From positions 1,268,001 to 1,332,000 of the forward strand of contig NZ_CP017024.1 in the NCBI RefSeq assembly GCF_014522265.1: a stretch of 64,000 nt of DNA, in the 5' to 3' direction. A model generated the notes under the pieces. It searched no databases. It worked only from the letters and a program-made list of their open reading frames with translations, and was not told the origin of the DNA. Source of the stretch: Pseudomonas oryzihabitans. GTDB taxonomy: Bacteria > Pseudomonadota > Gammaproteobacteria > Pseudomonadales > Pseudomonadaceae. The first letter of the stretch is position 1, and every line of letters starts with the position of its first letter. This document shows, piece by piece, positions 18,175 through 28,053 of the stretch. The translations under genes and the position numbers were made by a program.

Positions 18175-18846
18175 ATGCCCGCCTATTTCGTCACCGGCAC
18201 CGACACCGAGATCGGCAAGACCACCATCGCCGCCGGGCTGCTGCACCGAGCCCGGCTGCAGGGCCTCGCCACCGCCGGGATCAAGCCGGTGGCCTCCGGG
18301 TGCGAGCGCACCGCCGAGGGGCTGCGCAACGGCGATGCCCTGGCGCTGCTCGGCGAGACCTCGCTGCCGCTCGGCTACAGCGACATCAATCCCATCGCCC
18401 TGGAACCCGCCATCGCCCCGCACCTGGCGGCCCGCGAAGCCGGCATCGACCTCAGCGTCGCCGCCCTGGCCGCGCCGGTGCGGCGGATCCTGGCGCTGCA
18501 GGCCGATTTCAGCCTGGTGGAAGGCGCCGGCGGCTGGCGCGTGCCCCTGGCCGGCCGCGAGTCCCTGTCCGATCTGGCCCGCGAGCTGGGTCTGCCGGTG
18601 ATCCTGGTGGTGGGGGTACGCCTGGGCTGCATCAACCATGCCCTACTCAGCGCCGAGGCCATCCTCACCGACGGCCTGCCACTGGCCGGCTGGGTGGCCA
18701 ATCTGGTGGCCCCGGCCACCCTGCGCCTGGACGACAACCTCGCCACCCTGCACGAACGCCTGCCGGCGCCCTGCCTGGGCACGGTGCCGCACCTGGCCGC
18801 GGCCACTCCCGCCGCGGTCGCCGCGCACCTGCGCCTGCCGGGCTGA
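18175..18846 (+). CDS. bioD: ATP-dependent dethiobiotin synthetase
   Basis: 223 residues closing the ureido ring of dethiobiotin from DAPA, CO2 and ATP. The P-loop is GTDTEIGKTTIAAG at residues ~7-20; GIKPVASGC carries the conserved Lys, and VEGAGGWRVPL the glycine-rich loop. The ATG at 18175 has AAGGA 9 bases upstream, better than the overlapping ATG at 18166. Last recognised biotin gene of the operon. Confidence 0.95.
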   Translation: MPAYFVTGTDTEIGKTTIAAGLLHRARLQGLATAGIKPVASGCERTAEGLRNGDALALLGETSLPLGYSDINPIALEPAIAPHLAAREAGIDLSVAALAAPVRRILALQADFSLVEGAGGWRVPLAGRESLSDLARELGLPVILVVGVRLGCINHALLSAEAILTDGLPLAGWVANLVAPATLRLDDNLATLHERLPAPCLGTVPHLAAATPAAVAAHLRLPG

Positions 18847-18922
18847 TATCAGTCTTTCGGGCGATGGCCGCAGGGCCAGGCCGGCGGCAGACTGCCCTGT
18901 CTACCGCTGCCGGATCGCCCCA

Positions 18923-20029
18923 GTGCCTACCTTCAAGTTCCTGACCTGCCTGGGCCTGCTCGGCCTGACCAGCCATGCCTGGGCGCTGGACAACCAGACC
19001 CTCGTGGAGCAGCGCGGCGAGCGCCTCGGCGCCTTCCTTAGCCAGGAACCCGATACCCGCCAGGGCACCCTGGAGGTCAGCCAGAGCGGTCGTGCCAGCC
19101 AGGCCTATCTCACCCAGAGCGCCTCCCAGGGCGACCGTACCCGCGTCGAGCAGGGCGGCGTCGGCAACTTCACCAATGTCACCCAGGCGGCCGGCGGTGC
19201 GCGTGAGGTCCTCATTGACCAGCGCGAGGCCAGCCAGAGCCACGCCTATGTCTATCAGGGCCATGGCCAGCGCAACACGGTGGACATCGTCCAGCGCGGC
19301 CTGCTCGACGAAGCCCTGGTACGCCAGGGCGGTGACGATCAGCGGCTGCGCATCGAGCAGCAGGGCGAGCGCAACGGACTGAATCTGTTCCAGGACGGTC
19401 GCGACAGCGCCGCGCGACTCAGGCAGGTGGGCGACGATCATGTCCAGGACGTACTGAGCCTGGGCGCGCGCAACGAGGTCGAGCTGCTGCAGGGCGGCGG
19501 TGCCAATCGGGCGGTGGTCGAGCAGCGGGGTAACGACAACCGGGCGACGATTCGCCAGAGCACGCGACAGCAGGACGGGGAGCTGGTCCAGATCGGCCAG
19601 CGCAACAGCGCGGCGGTGCAGCAGAACAGCCGCGCCGATCGCCCCCAGAGCGTCAGCGTGCGCCAGCGGGGCGACGACAACGCGGTCCAGGCGAGCGTGA
19701 CCGGCAATGGCAATCGCCTCGAACTGCAACAGCAGGGCCAGCGCAACAGCGCCGGCGTCCTGATCGGCGGTAACGATTCCCACCTGACCCTGGCTGCCCA
19801 GGGCAACGACAACGAGATCAGTGCGGTCTGGGTGGGCGACAACGTCGAACTCGGCGTCGAGCAGGTGGGCGACGGCCATCTCCTGCAGGCGGGGCTGGCC
19901 AGCGATGCCCGGGTCAGCGCCAGCCAGCAGGGCGCTGGCCAGTACGCCTCGATCAGTCAGGCAAGCCCAGGCAACGGCCTTGATCTGCGCCAGAGCGGCC
20001 AGGGCAACCAGGCGACCATCCGGCAATAG
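18923..20029 (+). CDS. Curlin-repeat (CsgA/CsgB-like) secreted protein
   Basis: A 368-residue protein with a signal peptide (FLTCLGLLGLTSHAWA) followed almost entirely by about 14 degenerate ~22-residue repeats of the Q-x-G-x-x-N-x-(A/V)-x-(I/V)-x-Q type, e.g. QGHGQRNTVDIVQ, QRGNDNRATIRQ, QIGQRNSAAVQ and the C-terminal QSGQGNQATIRQ. This is the curlin pattern of functional amyloids built from stacked beta-strand-turn-strand units. It starts with GTG at 18923; an AGTG context with no strong ribosome-binding site suggests modest translation. E. coli CsgA has five repeats in ~150 residues, so this protein is over twice as long. No csgE/F/G secretion genes are in the window. Confidence 0.8.
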   Translation: MPTFKFLTCLGLLGLTSHAWALDNQTLVEQRGERLGAFLSQEPDTRQGTLEVSQSGRASQAYLTQSASQGDRTRVEQGGVGNFTNVTQAAGGAREVLIDQREASQSHAYVYQGHGQRNTVDIVQRGLLDEALVRQGGDDQRLRIEQQGERNGLNLFQDGRDSAARLRQVGDDHVQDVLSLGARNEVELLQGGGANRAVVEQRGNDNRATIRQSTRQQDGELVQIGQRNSAAVQQNSRADRPQSVSVRQRGDDNAVQASVTGNGNRLELQQQGQRNSAGVLIGGNDSHLTLAAQGNDNEISAVWVGDNVELGVEQVGDGHLLQAGLASDARVSASQQGAGQYASISQASPGNGLDLRQSGQGNQATIRQ

Positions 20030-20118
20030 CCGGACACAGGCGGCGACACGGACTGCTGGTTCTTTGGCGTCAAAGCTGCTTCAATAGCCCTTTGACATCA
20101 CCGTCGAGGACCCTGTCC

Positions 20119-20385
20119 ATGAACGTGACTTCAAGCAATTCGCTCTATGCCGGGGTGCAGGCCTACCAGAACGGTAGCCGCACGGTCGAAAAGGCCGGTG
20201 CCGCCCTCGCCTCCCAGACGGCGCGCAACGAGCAGCAAGCCCTGGGCGCGACCACCAACAGCCAGGCCGATCTGGCCAGCGAACTGGTCAATCTGGATGT
20301 CGGCAAGTACCAGGCGCTGGCCGGTACCAAGGTCATGCAGACCTCGCAGGAAACCCTGGGCCGGCTGCTCGATACCCGCGCCTGA
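20119..20385 (+). CDS. Small orphan protein resembling the flagellar rod/hook C-terminal domain
   Basis: 88 residues: SNSLYAGVQAYQNGSRTVEKAG at the start and, at residues ~52-88, ASELVNLDVGKYQALAGTKV-type sequence ending QTSQETLGRLLDTRA. The second half resembles the C-terminal helix of FlgE/F/G rod and hook proteins (typically ELVNMI-x-QRAYQANAKVI-x-T-x-D-x-L). Here it stands alone, without the beta domains and away from flagellar genes. Role unknown. The ATG at 20119 was chosen over an in-frame ATG at 20092. It is closed by a terminator. Confidence 0.65.
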   Translation: MNVTSSNSLYAGVQAYQNGSRTVEKAGAALASQTARNEQQALGATTNSQADLASELVNLDVGKYQALAGTKVMQTSQETLGRLLDTRA

Positions 20386-20402
20386 TCAGCCATTCCGTGA
20401 CT

Positions 20403-20433
20403 GGAAGGGGCGCCCTGAGAGGCGCCCCTTCTG
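20403..20433. terminator. Bidirectional hairpin between the small protein and the chemoreceptor
   Basis: A 10-bp perfect stem, AAGGGGCGCC (20405-20414) and GGCGCCCCTT (20421-20430), lies between two convergent genes; the trailing T-run is short. Confidence 0.7.
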
Positions 20434-20437
20434 CGTT

Positions 20438-22495
20438 CTAGCCCAGGCGGAAACGGGTGGTGTTGGCCGTCAGGGTGCGACTGCCCGCCTCCAGCCCCAC
20501 CGCCGTGCTCTGTACCGTGCGCGCGTTGCCGAGCAGATCGGCCGCGGCCCCATCGACCTGCTGGATGTTGCCGCTGACCTGATCGGCAGTGACCGCCTGC
20601 TGTTCGGCGGCGGTGGCGATCTGCACCAGGGTGTCGGAGACGCCCTGTACCGACTCGGCGATCTCTTCCAGTCGCCGTCCCAGTCCGGTGATCGACTGGG
20701 CGTCGCTGGCGGCCTGGCCACAGGCATCCTGCATCAGGGACACGGCCTGGGCCACGGTGCCGCTCAGGCTGCCGACGGTCCCGGCGATCTGCGCCGTGGA
20801 GGCCTGGGTGCGCTGCGACAGCGAACGCACCTCATCGGCGACCACCGCGAATCCCCTTCCCTGATCACCCGCCCGGGCCGCCTCGATGGCGGCGTTGAGC
20901 GCCAGCAGGTTGGTCTGTTCGGCGATGCCGCGGATGACGTCCACCACCTGCTGGATCTGCCCGGCCTGGGCATTGACCTGGGCCATGGCCGCCGCCGTCT
21001 CGTCCAGGCGCTGGTTGAGGCGCTGGATGCTGGCCGTGGTCTGACGACTGTCGCTCTGGCTGGCTTCGGCGATGCCGCGCATCTGCTCGGCACGGCCGGC
21101 GGCCTCTTCGCAACTCCGCGCCACGCCCTGGGCGGTGGCGGCCAGTTCGGTGGCGGCGGTGGCGATCTGGGTGATCTGCTGGCGCTGGGCCTCCACGGCG
21201 CCCAGCGCCGCCTCGGCCTGCTGACCCAGCTCGCCGGAAGCCGTGCCCACCTGGCGACTCTCCTGTTCGACCGCCTGCAGGCTGCCCCGCAACTGCACCA
21301 CGGCCAGGTCCAGGGCGCGCCCGATCTCGGCCAGTTCGTCCTGGCCACTCACCTGCGCCGAGCGGGTCAGATCGCCGTCGCGCAGGCCTTCGGCCAGGGT
21401 GGTGATGCGCCGGGCGCTGCCACGAATGGCGGCCTGCATGCACAGCAGCAGATAGCAGGTCACCACCAGCAGCAGACCGAAGCCGGCGGCAATGGCGCCA
21501 AAGCTGCGCACGGCATCGGCGCCATAGTATTGCAGCCGTTGATCCAGGTTCTTCAGGGTCTGCTGGCGGAAGGTCTGCAGCCCCTGCAGGACGCCGTCCA
21601 GGGTGGCTTCGAACTGCTCCGGCCTGAGCGTGATCTCGCCGCCGAATACCCCCTGATCAAGGGTCTTGAGACTGGCGTCCAGTTGGCTGCTGACCTTCTG
21701 GTAGTCGTCCTTCCAGCCGGCCATGTCGGCGGGCAGCTTGTTGCCGAGCAGGACGGCGACCTTGGCCAGGCTTTCGCTGGAGTCGCCGACACGCGCGCGC
21801 AGGTCGCGCAGCTGCAGGCGGCTCTGCAGGCTGAACTGGCCGGAGACCACACTGGCCTGGCCGACGCTGGCCAGGCGGCCGAGGCGTTCGTACAACTCGA
21901 CCGACTGGGTGGTGCCGATCTGCATCAGCAGATAGGTTTCCATCCAGGGATCGAGGATGAGGCCGCTGTCTAGGGCGATTTCCTCGCGCAGCGCCTGGAC
22001 GGCACCGAGGGCGGCGGTGAATCTGTCGTAGCCGTCCGGCCACCAGCCCAGGCCGCGCAGATCCGCGACCTCGAGCCCGGCGAGCGCCTGCTGCAGGGTC
22101 TTGAAGCGCGCCTGTACATCCGCGCCGGCCCCTTCGATCCCCAGTTGCTGTTCAAGCAGGGCGAGCCGCTCGCGCCGGCTGTCGTTGCGACTTTCCAGGG
22201 CGGCGATGGCGGCCTGAACGGCCGGCGTCTCCTGGCGACTGGTGTCGATCGCCTTCCAGCGCGCGGTCAGGTTGCGCCGGAGGGTGAGTTCTTCCTCCAC
22301 GGCGTCGAGCCGTTGCAGCAGCCGCACGCCACTGCGCTCGCCACTGACGGTGGCCAGCTTGGCCTGGAAATCGGCGCCCAGCAGCCAGAGACTGACCGCC
22401 AGGGGCAGGATGAACAGCACCAGCAGCAGGGCGAACTTGCGGGCGAAGCCGAACTGGCTCAGCACGCGAATCCCCGGTGACAACAAAACACCCAT
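20438..22495 (-). CDS. Methyl-accepting chemotaxis protein
   Basis: 685 residues. A first membrane helix (~18-40) and a second (~350-372, [12 protein letters not shown]) enclose a ~300-residue periplasmic sensor region that is mostly helical and not assignable to a named sensor family. A HAMP domain follows ([20 protein letters not shown]), then the signalling hairpin with the tip sequence [20 protein letters not shown] and [10 protein letters not shown]. It couples ligand sensing to CheA/CheW. It is a lone gene, divergent from xpt. No C-terminal CheR-tethering pentapeptide is present. Confidence 0.93.
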   Translation of the reverse strand: MGVLLSPGIRVLSQFGFARKFALLLVLFILPLAVSLWLLGADFQAKLATVSGERSGVRLLQRLDAVEEELTLRRNLTARWKAIDTSRQETPAVQAAIAALESRNDSRRERLALLEQQLGIEGAGADVQARFKTLQQALAGLEVADLRGLGWWPDGYDRFTAALGAVQALREEIALDSGLILDPWMETYLLMQIGTTQSVELYERLGRLASVGQASVVSGQFSLQSRLQLRDLRARVGDSSESLAKVAVLLGNKLPADMAGWKDDYQKVSSQLDASLKTLDQGVFGGEITLRPEQFEATLDGVLQGLQTFRQQTLKNLDQRLQYYGADAVRSFGAIAAGFGLLLVVTCYLLLCMQAAIRGSARRITTLAEGLRDGDLTRSAQVSGQDELAEIGRALDLAVVQLRGSLQAVEQESRQVGTASGELGQQAEAALGAVEAQRQQITQIATAATELAATAQGVARSCEEAAGRAEQMRGIAEASQSDSRQTTASIQRLNQRLDETAAAMAQVNAQAGQIQQVVDVIRGIAEQTNLLALNAAIEAARAGDQGRGFAVVADEVRSLSQRTQASTAQIAGTVGSLSGTVAQAVSLMQDACGQAASDAQSITGLGRRLEEIAESVQGVSDTLVQIATAAEQQAVTADQVSGNIQQVDGAAADLLGNARTVQSTAVGLEAGSRTLTANTTRFRLG

Positions 22496-22663
22496 GTTCG
22501 ACCACTCCTGTGCCAGCCACCGGCAAGCGTCGGCTATCCGTTGCGGATACCTATAGGACGATTTGTCGGCAAACTAACGACTTTCTTGAAAGATAGGGCA
22601 CAATCGCCGCCCTCCCGTATTCCCAGACCCGGTCCTGTACTCAGGCCCGGGCGTTGCCGTTAA

Positions 22664-23248
<585 letters not shown>

Positions 23249-23251
23249 GCC

Positions 23252-23656
23252 ATGGCTCAGATACTGCGCATTCTCGGTGCCGATCTCGATCGCACCGAAA
23301 CCTGGATCCGTTACGACAAGGCCATGTGCCTGGACTGCGTGTCCAGCTGCTGCACCCTGCCGGTGGAGGCCCGCCTGTCCGATCTGATCCGCATGGGCGT
23401 GGTGGACGAATTCGAGAAGGGCGAGCCGCTCAAGGACATCGCCAAGCGGCTCAAGAAGGACGGCGTGGTCGAACGCCTCAATGCCAAGACCGGGTTGTTC
23501 ACCCTGGTGCGGCTGTCCAACAACGACTGCATCTATCTGCATCCCAAGACGCGGCTGTGCACCATCTACGACCAGCGCCCGGAAACCTGCCGCAACCACC
23601 CAAGGGTCGGCCCGCGCCCGAACTATTGCGCCTACAAGCCGCAGAAGCTGCGTTAG
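23252..23656 (+). CDS. YkgJ-family cysteine cluster protein
   Basis: 134 residues with the CxxCxxxCC-type cluster CLDCVSSCC near residue 27, a later Cys in RLCTIYDQRPETCRNHP and NYCAYKP at the end. Such proteins bind zinc or an iron-sulfur cluster; their role is poorly defined. Tight coupling to xpt (3-base gap) is conserved in related pseudomonads. A second, shorter member of the family is encoded on the other strand at 23934-24248. Confidence 0.82.
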   Translation: MAQILRILGADLDRTETWIRYDKAMCLDCVSSCCTLPVEARLSDLIRMGVVDEFEKGEPLKDIAKRLKKDGVVERLNAKTGLFTLVRLSNNDCIYLHPKTRLCTIYDQRPETCRNHPRVGPRPNYCAYKPQKLR

Positions 23657-23687
23657 GCCGCGCTCCCACCGCCATTCAGAGCAGTAG

Positions 23688-23908
23688 CCTGGAAAACGGC
23701 GCAGCCTTTTCCACTGGGCCTCGTGGCGAGGGGCGCCCTCACCCCAACCCTCTCCCTAGGGGAGAGGGGGCTATCCGAGCAGGCGCCCATCTCCATACCC
23801 CGGCAAAAGTCGGGATCAGCCCTTTAGCGTGGAAAACCGCGCAGCGTTTTCCACAGGCTCGCTCACCACTACCAGGTGGATAAGGCTGGCGCCGTTATCC
23901 ACCCTACA
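23688..23908. repeat. Block of interspersed palindromes
   Basis: The 277-base convergent gap is filled with repeats: GGAAAACGGCGCAGCCTTTTCC (arms around GCGC) at 23688-23720, a GAGAGGG palindrome at 23735-23770, a GTGGAAAACCGCGCAGCGTTTTCCAC-type copy at 23829-23855, and a GGTGGATAA...TTATCCACC copy at 23873-23908 with 8-9-base matching ends. No gene is visible. Confidence 0.8.
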
Positions 23909-23933
23909 TACCTGATCACGGCTAGGGCAGCGC

Positions 23934-24248
23934 TCAGAAATCACCGCTCTCCATTGCCCTTTTCATGTCCGCCCGTTCTTCCAGGCATTCCGGGCCGGCC
24001 ATGTCGAAGATCCGGCAGACCCAGGGGCGCACCTCGTAGATGCTGCAGTTCATCTGCTCGCGATCCAGGGCCGCGCACCAGCCGTCGTCGAGACGCCTCA
24101 TGCGGGTGCCGGTCCAGTCTTCCTCGATGTAGCGGGCAGGCACGCCGGCATCGTCGAACAGCAGGACTTCCTGGCGGCAGCACCAGGCCTGACAGCTCTC
24201 GCAGGTCACGGTAGGGGTGGAAAGGTCGTGCAGGGGGATGTCGCTCAT
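23934..24248 (-). CDS. YkgJ-family cysteine cluster protein (short form)
   Basis: 104 residues with the cluster CESCQAWCC near residue 16 and paired later Cys in GWCAALDREQMNCSIYEVRP and VCRIF. The CSIYEVRPWVCR segment is the family signature. Function unknown; zinc or Fe-S binding inferred. The ATG at 24248 gives the normal family length; the much longer upstream open frame is antisense to the transpeptidase gene and was discarded. Confidence 0.82.
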   Translation of the reverse strand: MSDIPLHDLSTPTVTCESCQAWCCRQEVLLFDDAGVPARYIEEDWTGTRMRRLDDGWCAALDREQMNCSIYEVRPWVCRIFDMAGPECLEERADMKRAMESGDF

Positions 24249-24377
24249 GTGCGCAGTGTACCGCCCCGGACCGCCCAGCGGTTTCCGGCCGATGGCTGGA
24301 CCAGTTACCATGCGCGTCCCTGACGGTTGTAACCAGTTGTGACCATGCCCAAGCCCCTTTCTCGCGCAGGAGCCGCC

Positions 24378-26081
24378 ATGACGGCCGCACCCCGCTATCG
24401 CTTCTATGTCGTGGTCGCCGTGCTGATCCTGCTGACCTGCGTGGTCGCCGGCCGCATCACCTACCTCAAGCTGATCGACGCCGCCTTCCTCGGCGACCAG
24501 GGCGACCGCCGCTCGGTGCGCCACATTCCCATTCCGGTCACCCGCGGCATGATCACCGACCGCAACGGTGCGCCCCTGGCGGTTTCCACCGAGGTGGTGA
24601 CCATCTGGTGCAATCCGGCCGAGATGCAGGACAGCGCCGACCAGCTGGGGCGCCTGGCCCAGGCCATCCACAAGCCCGAAGCCGAGTTGCGCAACCTGAT
24701 CCTCGGCCATCCGGAAAAGCACTTCCTCTACCTGGCCCGGGCGCTGTCGCCCATCGACGGCGAGAACATCATGGCCCTCGGCGTTCCCGGGGTCCGCCAG
24801 ATCAAGGAATACAAGCGCTATTACCCCAGCTCCGACCTGGTGGCCCAGGTGATCGGCATGGTCAACATCGACGGCCATGGCCAGGAGGGGCTGGAACTGG
24901 GCTTCGAGGATTGGCTGGCCGGCAAGGGCGGCGTGCGCGAGGTGCTGATCAATCCGCGCGGCTCGGTGGTCAAGAACATCCGCGTGGTGCGCCAGCCGCG
25001 ACCGAGCAAGGACGTCGCCCTGTCCATCGACCTGCGCCTGCAATTCATCGCCTATCGCGCCCTGCAGACCGCGGTGGAGAAGTTCGGCGCCCAGTCCGGG
25101 TCGGCGGTGCTGGTCAATCCCAAGACCGGCCAGATCCTGGCGATGACCAATTTCCCCTCCTACAACCCCAACAACCGCGCCACCCTGCAGATCCCCAACA
25201 TGCGCAACCGCACCCTGACCGACGCCTTCGAGCCCGGTTCGGTGATCAAGCCGTTCAGCATGTCGGTGGCCCTGGCCTCGGGCAAGTTCAACGAGAACAG
25301 CACCGTGGACGTGGCGCCGGGCTGGATGACCATCGACGGCCATACCATCCACGACGTGGCCAAGCGCGGCGTGCTGACCATGACCGGGGTGCTGCTCAAC
25401 TCGTCCAACATCGGCATGAGCAAGGTGGCCCTGCAGATCGGGCCGCTGCCCATCTACGAGCAGCTCAGCCGGGTCGGCTTCGGCAATCCCCTGGCGCTGG
25501 GCTTTCCGGGCGAGAACGCAGGCTACCTGCCCGGCCACACCAAGTGGTCGCAGATCGCCACGGCCAGTATGTCCTTTGGCTACAGCCTGGCGGTCAACGT
25601 CGCCGAACTGGCCCAGGCCTACTCGGTGATCGCCAACGATGGCCAGCTGACGCCCCTGACCCTGCTCAAGGACCAGAAGCAGCAGAGTGTCCAGGCCATG
25701 GACCCGACCATCGCCCGGCGCATCCGCATGATGCTCAACCACGTGGTGGAAGACGACGGCGGCGTGATCCGCGCCCGGGTGCCCGGCTATCACGTGGCCG
25801 GCAAGTCGGGTACCGCGCGCAAGGCCGGCTCCGGCAGCTACACCGAGCACGCCTATCGTTCGATGTTCGTCGGCATGGCGCCGGCGGCCGATCCCAAGCT
25901 GGTGCTGGCGGTGATGCTGGATACCCCGACCAAGGAAGGCTACTTCGGCGGCCTGGTCTCGGCGCCGACCTTCAGCGAGATTATGTCCGGCGCCCTGCGC
26001 GCCCTGGCCGTGCCGCCGGACAACCTGCCCGACACCAATACCGCCCAGCAGGCGAAGTCCGAGCCGCACCCCCACGGCTAG
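24378..26081 (+). CDS. pbpC: FtsI-type class B penicillin-binding protein (PBP3a/PbpC-like)
   Basis: 567 residues: one N-terminal membrane anchor (FYVVVAVLILLTCVVAG), a dimerisation/pedestal domain, and a transpeptidase domain with SVIK (Ser nucleophile, in EPGSVIKPF), SSN and KSGT motifs. It crosslinks septal peptidoglycan. It is not in a division/cell-wall cluster (no murE, mraW or ftsL nearby), which fits the second FtsI paralogue of pseudomonads (PBP3a/PBP3x) rather than FtsI itself. The ATG at 24378 has CAGGAG with 5-base spacing; ATG 24345 and GTG 24339 are alternatives. Confidence 0.85.
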   Translation: MTAAPRYRFYVVVAVLILLTCVVAGRITYLKLIDAAFLGDQGDRRSVRHIPIPVTRGMITDRNGAPLAVSTEVVTIWCNPAEMQDSADQLGRLAQAIHKPEAELRNLILGHPEKHFLYLARALSPIDGENIMALGVPGVRQIKEYKRYYPSSDLVAQVIGMVNIDGHGQEGLELGFEDWLAGKGGVREVLINPRGSVVKNIRVVRQPRPSKDVALSIDLRLQFIAYRALQTAVEKFGAQSGSAVLVNPKTGQILAMTNFPSYNPNNRATLQIPNMRNRTLTDAFEPGSVIKPFSMSVALASGKFNENSTVDVAPGWMTIDGHTIHDVAKRGVLTMTGVLLNSSNIGMSKVALQIGPLPIYEQLSRVGFGNPLALGFPGENAGYLPGHTKWSQIATASMSFGYSLAVNVAELAQAYSVIANDGQLTPLTLLKDQKQQSVQAMDPTIARRIRMMLNHVVEDDGGVIRARVPGYHVAGKSGTARKAGSGSYTEHAYRSMFVGMAPAADPKLVLAVMLDTPTKEGYFGGLVSAPTFSEIMSGALRALAVPPDNLPDTNTAQQAKSEPHPHG

Positions 26082-26096
26082 CCGGGGAACGGCCAC

Positions 26097-26127
26097 AAAA
26101 AAAGGGCGACCCCAGGGTCGCCCTTTT
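26097..26127. terminator. Bidirectional intrinsic terminator
   Basis: AAAAGGGCGACCC / GGGTCGCCCTTTT stem with A-run before and T-run after; it serves pbpC and the convergent thioesterase gene. Confidence 0.9.
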
Positions 26128-26144
26128 GCATGCCGCGCCCGCTG

Positions 26145-26597
26145 TCAGCGGTGCAGCACGTACTGACCGGTAAAGCGCACCCCATCCTCGCCGCTCTCGG
26201 TGACGATGCGCGACTGCAGGGTGATGCGCGCGCGACCGCGGCGGCGGAAGGTGGTCTCGAAACGTTCCCAGGCGCGGGCTTCGGGCGGTTCGCCATAGGC
26301 CAGGGCGTCGGCGGTGATGGGCCGCGGATAGCTGATCTGGCCTTCCTGGATGAGGATGTGGCCTTCTTCGATGCCGGCTTCGCGCAGGCGCAGGTACAGC
26401 CAGCCCCAGCCGGCCAGCACGGCCACGCAATAGAGACTGCCGCCGAACATGGTGCTGGCGTGGTTGATGTTGGCATCCAGCGGGGCATGCAGCTGCAGGC
26501 GCTGCTCGCTCCAGTCGCGGACTTCCAGGCCCAGGGCCTTGGTGATGGGAATATCGTGGTGCAACAGGGATTCGAGGTGACGGCAGTCGCGGCTCAT
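26145..26597 (-). CDS. YiiD C-terminal-type hotdog thioesterase
   Basis: 150 residues matching the putative thioesterase domain found at the C-terminus of YiiD: NINHASTMFGGSLYCVAVLAGWG is the hotdog core (residues ~43-65), followed by LIQEGQISYPRPITAD. Likely hydrolyses acyl-CoA or acyl-ACP thioesters; substrate unknown. It lies between pbpC and phoQ, with no obvious functional link. Confidence 0.8.
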   Translation of the reverse strand: MSRDCRHLESLLHHDIPITKALGLEVRDWSEQRLQLHAPLDANINHASTMFGGSLYCVAVLAGWGWLYLRLREAGIEEGHILIQEGQISYPRPITADALAYGEPPEARAWERFETTFRRRGRARITLQSRIVTESGEDGVRFTGQYVLHR

Positions 26598-26658
26598 GCC
26601 GGGGTCCTTACAGACAGAATTTCACTATCAGGAGCAGACGCAAGCCATGACCCATGGG

Positions 26659-28053
26659 TCACGTCCTGGCGCCATTGTGCACCAAGGAAGGCCGCTCCGG
26701 GGAAATCGCCGCCGGCAGGCGGAAGCGGATACGAGCGCCGCCCAGACTCGACTCGTCGATGGTCAGGCTGCTGCGATAGCCTTCGAGGATGTCCTGCACC
26801 ACCGCCAGGCCGATGCCCTGCCCGGGGTGCCGGCTGTCCATGCGCATGCCGCGGCGCAGCACGCTTTCGCGCCGTTCGGCTGGGATGCCCGGGCCGTCGT
26901 CCTCGATGTCGAGCACCCAGTGCTCGGTATGGCGGCGGGCGCTGACCCGCACCTGGGTCAGGCAGAGCCGATAAGCGTTTTCCAGGAGATTGCCGAACAC
27001 CTCCAGCATGGCGGCTTCCTCGGCCTGCACCCTTAGATTCGGCGGCAGGTCCATTTCGGCCTGAACGCGTTTCTCGGCATAGACCTTGTCCAGGGTGCTG
27101 AACAGGGAGTCCAGCAGCGGCGCCAGTTCCAGCGGCCGGCTGAGCACCGCGCCGCCCTGGCGGGTGGCCCGCTGCAACTGGTACATCACCTGCTGGTTCA
27201 TGCGCTCGATCTGGGTCTGCAGCGTGCCGACCTCCTGATCCAGCTGCGGCTGCCGGCGCAACTCTTCGGTCACCCCCTGCAACACCGCCAAGGGGGTCTT
27301 CAGGCTGTGGGCCAGATCGCCCAGGGTGTCGCGGTAGCGCTCGCGTTGCAGCCGTTCGTGATCGAGCAGGCGGTTGAGCGAGCGGATCAGGCGGCTGATC
27401 TCGCTGGGCACGTTCTTTTCGTCGAGCAGCTCGCGCTGGTCGGTTTCCACCGCGTCCAGCTGCTGGCTGAGGCGGCGCAGCGGTCTCAGGCTCCACTGCA
27501 TGACCAGGGCCAGCAATACCAGCAGCGCACCCAGCACCCCGACCAGCCAGAGAATCACCTGATGCACGAAGGTCGCGCGCAGCCGTTCGTATTCCTCGGC
27601 CGGCTGCATGGTGACCACGCTGAAGCCGGCCACCGGCGGATTGCCCAGCAGCACCTCGCGATCGAAGACGAAGAAGCCCTGGCCCTGGTCATCGGTGGCC
27701 TTGACCAGCTTGACCCCGCCGCCGTCGAAGGTCGGCCGGTAGTTGGGCCGCTCCTTGATCGCCGAGCGCGAGCGCCAGAGCAGGCGACCGTTCTGGTCGT
27801 AGACATAGCCGAGGATCGGCGAACCGGGTCGGTCGAAGACCTCCTCGGCGATCATCTCCGGCATCGCCAGGCGCCCGTCGATGGCCCGCGCCGCGCCGAT
27901 CAGGGTGTTGGCGTTGGCCTCCAGCCGCGCGGCGACGAAGTTTTCCACGGTACGGTCGAAGGCATTGCGGATCGCCGGCACGATCAGCGCCAGGCAGACG
28001 ATCACCAGCAGCGCCGCGCTGAGCAGCAGCCGCACGCGAAAGGAACGGATCAC
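26659..28053 (-). CDS. phoQ: Sensor histidine kinase PhoQ
   Basis: A 464-residue inner-membrane kinase sensing low Mg2+ and, in P. aeruginosa, cationic stress inputs. Membrane helix 1 at ~8-28, a periplasmic PAS-like sensor to ~165, helix 2 (~166-190, LWLVGVLGALLVLLALVMQW), HAMP, then the H-box DLAHSLKTPLAVLQG, N-box NLLENAYRLCL, and G-boxes DDGPGIP and GQGIGLAVVQ. It overlaps phoP by 4 bases. Identity rests on its partner, which is very close to P. aeruginosa PhoP. Confidence 0.92.
   Translation of the reverse strand: MIRSFRVRLLLSAALLVIVCLALIVPAIRNAFDRTVENFVAARLEANANTLIGAARAIDGRLAMPEMIAEEVFDRPGSPILGYVYDQNGRLLWRSRSAIKERPNYRPTFDGGGVKLVKATDDQGQGFFVFDREVLLGNPPVAGFSVVTMQPAEEYERLRATFVHQVILWLVGVLGALLVLLALVMQWSLRPLRRLSQQLDAVETDQRELLDEKNVPSEISRLIRSLNRLLDHERLQRERYRDTLGDLAHSLKTPLAVLQGVTEELRRQPQLDQEVGTLQTQIERMNQQVMYQLQRATRQGGAVLSRPLELAPLLDSLFSTLDKVYAEKRVQAEMDLPPNLRVQAEEAAMLEVFGNLLENAYRLCLTQVRVSARRHTEHWVLDIEDDGPGIPAERRESVLRRGMRMDSRHPGQGIGLAVVQDILEGYRSSLTIDESSLGGARIRFRLPAAISPERPSLVHNGART

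Noticed and set aside
23934-23990. Possible frameshift linking the two cysteine-cluster genes
   Set aside because: They lie on opposite strands and each has its own full Cys set.
24249-26096. Upstream extension of the short YkgJ-family frame to 720 codons
   Set aside because: It is antisense to the pbpC transpeptidase; only the last 104 codons show the family's Cys pattern.
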